Assembly: GCA_016927095.1 (NCBI GenBank)
Contig: JAFGNI010000109.1
Location: 1 to 7,936 of the forward strand
Source of the DNA: Anaerolineae bacterium
GTDB taxonomy: Bacteria; Chloroflexota; Anaerolineae; B4-G1; SLSP01
Direction: 5' to 3'
Length of the DNA stretch: 7,936 nt
A program made the position numbers and the translations under genes. This document shows positions 1 through 4,060 of this stretch, one piece after another (position 1 is the first letter of the stretch; each line of letters opens with the position of its first letter). The notes beneath the pieces are model-generated. The model did no database searches, was not told where the DNA came from, and saw nothing but the letters and a program-made list of their open reading frames with translations.

Positions 1-584
1 AGCAGATGCTGGGGCAGCATCAATGGATCGCCGCCCGACAGTAGGACATCACGGATCTGCGGCGTAGCAGCGATGTACGCAAGTTGGCGCTCATAGGCCG
101 CTGTGTTGAAGGCCTGATGTTGATCTCCGACGAGACGGCTTCGCGTACAGAATCGGCAGTAGCTGGCACACTGCGTCGTAACCAGCATCAACACGCGGTC
201 TGGGTAGCGATGCACCAAGCCGGGCACGGGCGAATGGGCTTCTTCGCCGAGGGAATCCACCATTTCGGAGTCGAAGGGGACCAGTTCTAGCGCTGTGGGT
301 ACGACTTGCCGCCGGATGGGGCAGTTGGGATCGTGCGGATCCATCAGACTCGCGAAGTAGGGGGTCACCTCTACGTGGAACCGGCCCGGCGCTGACAGAC
401 CGACAATCTCATCAGGCGTCAGCTCCAACACCTGGACGAAGTCCTCAACGGTTCGCAGACGGTGCGTCATCTGCCATCGCCAGTCTTGCCAGTCTTCTAC
501 AGAGACGTGCTGCCAAGGATCAAAGGATTGTTTGCCCTTCCCAGGGGGCTCCTCAAAACCGCTCATTGACGTCATCTCAGGCAT
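1..584 (-). CDS. kamA: KamA-family radical SAM aminomutase (N-terminal part, runs off left edge)
   Basis: This is the first 194 residues of a radical SAM, PLP-dependent amino-acid 2,3-aminomutase of the lysine 2,3-aminomutase family, which moves an amino group from the alpha to the beta carbon. The 4Fe-4S cluster motif CASYCRFC is visible (Cys139, Cys143, Cys146), followed by the family's SGGDPL segment (about 183-188). The start of the protein (FDPWQHVSVEDWQDWRWQM) is also typical of the family. The PLP lysine and the substrate-selecting residues lie beyond the edge, so lysine cannot be told from glutamate as substrate. I prefer the ATG at 584: the GGAGG core at 594-598 lies 9 nt upstream of it. 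The ATG at 593 directly abuts that core, which is too close. The gene is incomplete at position 1. It lies 98 nt downstream of the receiver-like gene on the same strand, so it could be co-transcribed or have its own promoter. Family is sure; exact enzyme is not. Confidence 0.9.
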   Translation of the reverse strand, partial: MPEMTSMSGFEEPPGKGKQSFDPWQHVSVEDWQDWRWQMTHRLRTVEDFVQVLELTPDEIVGLSAPGRFHVEVTPYFASLMDPHDPNCPIRRQVVPTALELVPFDSEMVDSLGEEAHSPVPGLVHRYPDRVLMLVTTQCASYCRFCTRSRLVGDQHQAFNTAAYERQLAYIAATPQIRDVLLSGGDPLMLPQHL

Positions 585-593
585 CTGTGTCAT

Positions 594-598
594 CCTCC
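594..598 (-). promoter_or_regulatory. Ribosome binding site that decides the aminomutase start
   Basis: Read on the minus strand this is GGAGG. It touches the first in-frame ATG (593) but is 9 nt from the second (584), so the second is the more likely start. Confidence 0.6.
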
Positions 599-605
599 GT
601 TCTAT

Positions 606-617
606 GATAGGCCTATC
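606..617. promoter_or_regulatory. Perfect 12-bp palindrome upstream of the aminomutase, possible operator
   Basis: GATAGGCCTATC is a perfect inverted repeat with no loop, as a dimeric repressor site would be. It is flanked by GTTC (599-602) and GAAC (619-622), which extend it as an imperfect outer repeat. It lies 7 bp from the GGAGG and overlaps a TATCAT hexamer read on the minus strand. Binding here would block transcription or translation start of the aminomutase gene. No regulator is identified. Confidence 0.4.
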
Positions 618-691
618 GGAACATCGTCAGCGAGTTTGCAGACCTAACGTCACGCCCAGAATCAGGGGCGGCAGACGATTCACGGTCGAAG

Positions 692-1102
692 TCATAGGCT
701 GACAGGCGATTTCCCGGACACACCGACGTGTGTCTCTGATCCCAGCAGCTGCTCCAACACACGCGATAGCTTGGCCGCCGGATATCCCTTTAGCAGGACC
801 TGATTGGCACCGGCATCCTCAGCCTGCTGAATAGATCGGATCGTGTCAGTCATCACAACACACCACGTCTGGGGCCAGCGTCGTTTCACCTGACGTAGCA
901 GCGCCCAGGCTTCGCCACCAGGGAGATCTGCATCCACCAGGATCAGCGTCGGCTGGTGCAGCGTCACTGTCCGCAGGGCGGATGCCAAGCTGTCCGCTTG
1001 GTGAACGGCACTAAGCAGAGGCATACTTCCCAGCAATGCTGCCAAGCCATCCCTCAGCGGACTGGGACGCGCAACCACCAACGCTGAACGGAGACTGGCC
1101 AT
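692..1102 (-). CDS. Stand-alone receiver-domain protein, acidic pair missing
   Basis: This 136-residue protein is a single CheY-like receiver fold of the NarL type, with no output domain. The phosphoacceptor position is kept (Asp57 in VDADLP), as are the switch Thr85 (VVMTD) and Lys105 (LLKG). The two acidic residues that normally end beta strand 1 and bind Mg2+ are replaced by Ala11-Arg12 (LVVARPSPLRDGL, where relatives have a DDH-like triplet). It is therefore probably poorly phosphorylated or phosphorylation-independent, an inference from family knowledge. I chose the ATG at 1102 because GGGGAG (1110-1115) lies 7 nt upstream and homology begins right after it. The same frame is open back to 1402, but those extra 100 residues look like no domain. 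The gene points the same way as the aminomutase gene that follows it. The two-component operon at 1912-3817 is nearby on the same strand but separated by a plus-strand gene and a terminator. It might act by protein-protein contact, for instance on a kinase. Confidence 0.8.
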   Translation of the reverse strand: MASLRSALVVARPSPLRDGLAALLGSMPLLSAVHQADSLASALRTVTLHQPTLILVDADLPGGEAWALLRQVKRRWPQTWCVVMTDTIRSIQQAEDAGANQVLLKGYPAAKLSRVLEQLLGSETHVGVSGKSPVSL

Positions 1103-1276
1103 GTGAGCTCTCCCCAAATTGCTACGCCTAGCGACGATGTTCACCATCGCCGCGATGCCCTCCGGCAACACCCAGAACACCCAATTGTAGGTGTATGATA
1201 TCGGATAGCCACGCATAACGCATCGGCACACAGTCGTGATATGCGTACGACAAAAGCCTGCTGTTGTGACCGGCAG

Positions 1277-1402
1277 ACCTACGTCATTTGTCCTGCAAAG
1301 GCGTGGTTGGCGAGGAAGTCCGGGAAGTATGGACCACTTAGTAGGTGGCAGTTTTGGCACAGGGGGCACTGTGCTGTCATCGGCTTTGCACCAGCCTGCC
1401 AC
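1277..1402. ncRNA. Candidate structured RNA or long leader (speculative)
   Basis: Several complementary segments nest here. ACCTAC (1277-1282) pairs with GTAGGT (1341-1346). GTGGCAG (1345-1351) pairs with CTGCCAC (1396-1402) and encloses two hairpins: GCACAG (1357-1362) with CTGTGC (1369-1374), and GGCT (1382-1385) with AGCC (1393-1396). GTCC and GGAC around 1317-1334 form another short stem. The first two long-range stems share two bases, so they may be alternative states. The strand is uncertain because the repeats are symmetric. It resembles no RNA family I can name. Confidence 0.25.
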
Positions 1403-1423
1403 AGGATTTCCACCCTGCGCCTC

Positions 1424-1429
1424 TATAAT
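1424..1429 (+). promoter_or_regulatory. Perfect -10 hexamer (TATAAT), candidate promoter of the zinc-ribbon gene
   Basis: TATAAT matches the sigma-70 -10 consensus exactly and lies about 113 bp before the ATG at 1542. No good -35 hexamer sits 16-19 bp upstream, so it would need an activator or other contacts. It would give a leader of roughly 105 nt. Confidence 0.35.
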
Positions 1430-1482
1430 CCGAAACGTCTCAAGGCCTGTGACGCGGGGGCGCGCTTCACCCGGTGTCTGGG

Positions 1483-1523
1483 CTAAGAGGCAATCACTCT
1501 ACGCGGTGATGCTACCGCCTTAG
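1483..1523 (+). promoter_or_regulatory. Hairpin in the leader of the zinc-ribbon gene
   Basis: CTAAG plus GC (1483-1487, 1490-1491) pairs with GCCTTAG (1517-1523), leaving a two-base bulge. Inside it, ATCAC (1493-1497) pairs with GTGAT (1506-1510). The stem ends 4 nt before the GGAGG at 1528-1532, so folding could affect ribosome access. Function is inferred. Confidence 0.35.
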
Positions 1524-1541
1524 TTACGGAGGCTATGAACA

Positions 1542-1775
1542 ATGGCACTGACAGCAACATGCCCGGCATGCGATGAGACGATTATCCTCAACGCGATGCC
1601 GAAACTCGACCAGAAAATCCGCTGCCCGCACTGCCGGACGGACCTCATCGTCGTGGATCTCGATCCTGTCGAGCTGGACTGGGACGACTTCGAGGATGAT
1701 GATGACTGGGACGATGAGGACGATGAGGACGATGACGACTGGGATGACGATGACGACGACGGAGGAGAGTGGTAG
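1542..1775 (+). CDS. LysW-like zinc-ribbon protein with Asp/Trp-rich acidic tail
   Basis: The 77-residue product has two parts. Residues 7-45 form a compact zinc ribbon with CPAC (Cys7, Cys10) and CPHC (Cys28, Cys31), followed by DLIVVDLDPVEL. That ending closely resembles LysW, the amino-group carrier of lysine/arginine biosynthesis. LysW carries its substrate on the terminal Glu of a short EDWGE tail. Here the tail (46-77) is much longer: 25 of 32 residues are Asp or Glu, with Trp at 47, 56, 67 and 77. The octapeptide EDDDDWDD occurs twice (51-58, 62-69), and the protein ends GGEW, so the attachment glutamate is not at the C-terminus. Whether it still carries amino acids is therefore doubtful. 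No LysX-like ligase is in the window. The start is supported by GGAGG at 1528-1532, 9 nt upstream. A strong hairpin follows the stop. It may instead be a metal- or protein-binding acidic protein. Confidence 0.8.
   Translation: MALTATCPACDETIILNAMPKLDQKIRCPHCRTDLIVVDLDPVELDWDDFEDDDDWDDEDDEDDDDWDDDDDDGGEW
1692..1763 (+). repeat. Short tandem repeats encoding the acidic tail
   Basis: GACGATGAG-type 9-bp units stand in tandem at 1710-1718, 1719-1727 and 1728-1736, the last with one change. The coding units for EDDDDWDD lie at 1692-1715 and 1725-1748. The tract looks grown by slippage or small duplications and could vary in length between strains. Confidence 0.6.
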
Positions 1776-1796
1776 GTCATCCCCAGCATAGGTAAG

Positions 1797-1848
1797 AACA
1801 CCCGGCTTGCCAGATGGTGCTGTTCACCGCCATCGCAAGCCGGGTGTT
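1797..1848. terminator. Bidirectional terminator between convergent genes
   Basis: AACACCCGGCTTGC (1797-1810) and its exact complement (1835-1848) form a 14-bp perfect stem. The 24-nt loop folds again through GATGG (1813-1817) and CCATC (1830-1834). A modest T-rich run follows on each strand. It sits 22 nt after the zinc-ribbon stop and 64 nt after the regulator stop on the other strand, as expected for a shared terminator. Confidence 0.8.
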
Positions 1849-1911
1849 TCTGTCTAGCCGGGCAGCCGTGATCCGCCGCTGAGGGCAGGGTAGGGTCGCA
1901 GCGACGGCAGC

Positions 1912-2583
1912 TTACTGGTCTTCGGTGCCCGCCTCGTCCAAGCGCGCCAGACCCTCTCGCAGAGCATAGAGAGCGGCCTGCGTGCGGTTTGCCACGTGCA
2001 GCTTCCGAAGTATGTTGCTGACGTGCGTGCGCGCCGTCCTCTCGGTGACGAAGAGCTGCTTGGCGATGTCTTCGTTGCTCAGACCTCGAGCCACGAGCTT
2101 GAGCACATCCATCTCCCGGTCCGTCAGTGGCTCCGTTGTTGGGGGAAGCTTCGGTGGACCGCGCAGTTCCTCGATGAGCTTGCGAGCCACAATGGGATGC
2201 ATCGTCGGCGTGCCGGCATGCACGTCACGGATGGCCTGCAGCAGCGCCTGGGGTGAGGTATCCTTGAGGAGATAGCCCATCGCACCGGCCTTGATCGCCG
2301 GGAAGATCTGCTCGTCCTCAGCAAAGCTGGTCAGAACCAGGATGCGGGCACCTGCATGGCGTGTGCGAATCTCATTGATAGCCGCAATGCCGTCCACCCG
2401 AGGCATCACGAGATCCATCAGGATGACATCCGGATCGAGCCTATCAACGAGGGCGATGGCCTCGGCACCATCGCGCGCCTCACCCACCAAAGTCATGCCG
2501 GGTTCTGTCTCCAGCAACCAACGCAGTCCCTCGCGAACAATGGCGTGGTCGTCCGCGATCATCACACGAATAGTATCGCCCAC
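1912..2583 (-). CDS. NarL/LiaR-type two-component response regulator
   Basis: The 223-residue regulator has a complete receiver (about 5-122) and a LuxR-type helix-turn-helix (about 150-212). Receiver residues are all present: Asp11-Asp12, phosphoacceptor Asp57 (LMDLVMP), Thr85 and Lys107. The output domain shows the classic LTDREMDVLKLVARGLSNEDIA segment broken here as LTDREMDVLK (153-162) and GLSNEDIA (167-174), then the recognition helix near TERTARTHVSNILRKL (180-195). It should be phosphorylated by the kinase encoded just upstream, dimerise and bind promoters. The start codon is GTG at 2583. GAGGAG lies 10 nt upstream within the end of the kinase gene, and the 4-nt gap suggests translational coupling. 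Overall it resembles LiaR/DegU-like regulators, but the stimulus cannot be read from sequence. It is transcribed towards the terminator at 1797-1848. Confidence 0.95.
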   Translation of the reverse strand: MGDTIRVMIADDHAIVREGLRWLLETEPGMTLVGEARDGAEAIALVDRLDPDVILMDLVMPRVDGIAAINEIRTRHAGARILVLTSFAEDEQIFPAIKAGAMGYLLKDTSPQALLQAIRDVHAGTPTMHPIVARKLIEELRGPPKLPPTTEPLTDREMDVLKLVARGLSNEDIAKQLFVTERTARTHVSNILRKLHVANRTQAALYALREGLARLDEAGTEDQ

Positions 2584-2587
2584 GGCG

Positions 2588-3817
2588 CTAACGCTCCTCG
2601 TGATCCATGACTGGCTGATCGAGCGTCACGATCACACGGGTCCCGCTTCCCGGCGTCGAGTCAATCACGAGTTCTCCCCCTAGCCTCTCAGCACGTTCCT
2701 CCATGCTGGACAATCCAAAGCTGCCCTCTGCCGTTACCCGATCTACACTGAAGCCTTTGCCGTCATCGACAATCTCAAGCCGGAGAGAGCTCCCGGCGAC
2801 CACGATTCGCACATTGACGGAGGTTGCGGCGGCGTGTTTGAGCGCGTTGTTCAGCGCCTCCTGCGCCAAGTAGTACAACTGCTCCTCCAGTGTCGCCGGC
2901 AGTGCCAAGTCCCCGTCTACGGTCAAAGAGGCTTCCACACCGGCACGTCGTTCTACAGTCTCTAGTCGTTGGCTCAACGCCCGCACCAAGCCGACGCGCC
3001 GCAACACCGAGGGGCGCAACTGGTAGACCAGCAACCGCATCTCCTTGAGCGCCTGCTGACCGATCTCACCCAGCCGAGTCGCCACGACACGAGCCTGGTC
3101 AAGATCACCAGAGTTCGCCAGACGTCGTGTCGCTTCGGCGAGCAGGGTGACACTATACAATGACTGTGTTACCGAATCATGCAGATCTCTGGCAAGCCTG
3201 CTGCGCTCTTGTAGCACAGCCGCTTGCTCGGCCTGCCGTCTGAGCCAGGCGTTCTCCACAACCAAAGCGGCTTGCGCGGCAATCCGGGCAGCCCGCGTGG
3301 TGAGTGTCTCCCAATCGGCGGGTGGCGCCGTGTACAGGAGCGTCAAGACCCCCCTGCAGCGCTCAAGCTCATCCGTGCTCGCGGGCCCGCCTGCAGACCT
3401 GGCAGCACCGGCATCGTCCCCGATCAACAGGGGGACGATGAGTAGGGCCGCATAGGTGTCGCGAAGAAGTCCCAGCCAACCGCGCAACCCATCACCGCCG
3501 GGAGCGCCGCCTATGACGCCACCCAAAGCTGGATCGGTCAAATCGAGACGCTGAACACCGGACTGCTCTGGGCCAAAGGCCTCGAGGAACGCCCTTGGTT
3601 CCCACGAAACCGGTGCCCCTACGACGGCCTCGGGCAAGCCAATGCTGGCATCGAGGACGAGACGGGCCAGTTCCGGATCTAGGCGATAGTAGGCAATCGC
3701 CGCAGGCTTCAGCCGCTGCCCGATCTGCATAACCAGATAAGCACCGATCTGTTGTTGGGGTTGGTCGGCATTTAGAATCCGGAGCAGATCCTCTGCCGTT
3801 CGGTCCAGCATCGTCAT
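2588..3817 (-). CDS. Cytosolic GAF-type sensor histidine kinase (NarL/LiaS family)
   Basis: About 409 residues (numbered here from the TTG at 3820, so the ATG at 3817 is residue 2). No membrane helix is evident, so it is probably a soluble sensor. Residues about 10-192 look like a GAF sensory domain with a low-complexity Gly/Ala insert near 135-150. A HisKA_3 dimerisation helix follows, with phosphoacceptor His214 in RLARDLHDSVTQ. The ATPase domain shows the N box QEALNNALKHA (320-330), the G1 box DDGKGF (352-357), a G2 region (GSFGLSSMEERA) and GSGT near 391. It autophosphorylates and passes phosphate to the regulator encoded 4 nt downstream. The ATG at 3817 is chosen; an AAGG lies 10 nt upstream. 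TTG at 3820 and ATG at 3811 are alternatives. The GAF ligand is unknown; heme, a small molecule or redox state are possibilities. The gene is divergent from the molybdoenzyme at 4061, which may be a target. Confidence 0.93.
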   Translation of the reverse strand: MTMLDRTAEDLLRILNADQPQQQIGAYLVMQIGQRLKPAAIAYYRLDPELARLVLDASIGLPEAVVGAPVSWEPRAFLEAFGPEQSGVQRLDLTDPALGGVIGGAPGGDGLRGWLGLLRDTYAALLIVPLLIGDDAGAARSAGGPASTDELERCRGVLTLLYTAPPADWETLTTRAARIAAQAALVVENAWLRRQAEQAAVLQERSRLARDLHDSVTQSLYSVTLLAEATRRLANSGDLDQARVVATRLGEIGQQALKEMRLLVYQLRPSVLRRVGLVRALSQRLETVERRAGVEASLTVDGDLALPATLEEQLYYLAQEALNNALKHAAATSVNVRIVVAGSSLRLEIVDDGKGFSVDRVTAEGSFGLSSMEERAERLGGELVIDSTPGSGTRVIVTLDQPVMDHEER

Positions 3818-3966
3818 CAATCAGATACCTTGTTACCGTGCTCACAACGCATCACATATCTCGCCAGAGGCTTGGCAAAGCATGCAGTCAAGCCCGTTCA
3901 CATGGTATCACTCTCTCGTCGAGACTCAATATCACGGCTCTATGTTGATTCCTGACGCGTTCGTGC

Positions 3967-3996
3967 TAGACTGGGAGATACAGAGATTGATATGAT
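3967..3996 (+). promoter_or_regulatory. Candidate promoter of the molybdoenzyme gene
   Basis: TAGACT (3967-3972) and TATGAT (3991-3996) are separated by 18 bp. They match the sigma-70 -35 and -10 consensus at four and five of six positions. Transcription would start near 4003 and give a leader of about 58 nt. Confidence 0.4.
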
Positions 3997-4024
3997 ATAA
4001 ATGACGCATTCAGAAGCACGCAGT

Positions 4025-4036
4025 GCAGGCGCCTGC
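4025..4036. promoter_or_regulatory. Perfect 12-bp palindrome in the molybdoenzyme leader
   Basis: GCAGGCGCCTGC is its own reverse complement. It lies between the candidate promoter and the AGGAG ribosome site (4048-4052), 24 nt before the start codon, a typical place for a repressor site. It is GC-rich, so chance is not excluded. Confidence 0.35.
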
Positions 4037-4060
4037 GGCATAGGGCTAGGAGTATGACCC

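Larger units (their letters stand above)
1103..1541. other. Gene-free 440-bp stretch between divergent genes, rich in inverted repeats
   Basis: I find no convincing coding region here; the open frames on both strands lack recognisable domains and a ribosome site. The part next to the receiver gene has three ACGCAT-type hexamers (1211-1216, 1218-1223, and inverted at 1241-1246). The middle part (about 1277-1402) holds several nested inverted repeats, listed separately. The right part holds a TATAAT hexamer at 1424-1429 and a hairpin at 1483-1523 before the zinc-ribbon gene. The stretch must carry promoters for both flanking genes and may encode a small RNA. Confidence 0.6.
3818..4060. promoter_or_regulatory. 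Divergent promoter region between kinase and molybdoenzyme genes
   Basis: This 243-bp gap must drive transcription both ways. It contains two TATCAC direct repeats (3906-3911 and 3930-3935) 24 bp apart. Between them lies the inverted repeat TCTCG-T-CGAGA. A near-palindrome GCTTGGCAAAGC lies at 3870-3881, and a perfect palindrome at 4025-4036. A candidate plus-strand promoter is listed separately. I could not settle on a promoter for the kinase operon. Confidence 0.5.

Noticed and set aside
653..670. Hairpin CGCCC/GGGCG after the receiver gene as a terminator
   Set aside because: Only five base pairs with an eight-base loop and no T-rich run, so I did not call it.
1310..1330. Resemblance to the conserved GAGGAAAGTCCGG segment of RNase P RNA
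   Set aside because: Only this short stretch matches imperfectly. The downstream conserved blocks, such as ACAGAA-type and the 3' pairing segment, are absent over the next 250 bases.
1355..1370. A sigma-54-like promoter (TGGCAC followed by GC)
   Set aside because: The GG and GC pairs are 8 bases apart instead of the required 10.
1103..1402. A 100-residue N-terminal extension of the receiver-like protein
   Set aside because: The frame is open but the residues show no domain. A good ribosome site and the start of the receiver fold both point to the ATG at 1102.
1236..1523. Plus-strand reading frames of 81 and 95 codons before the zinc-ribbon gene
   Set aside because: No ribosome site, no recognisable domain, and they cross the hairpin-rich region.
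1520..1801. Serine-rich reading frame on the minus strand
   Set aside because: It is the antisense shadow of the Asp-rich tail. The plus-strand gene has a ribosome site and a zinc-ribbon domain.
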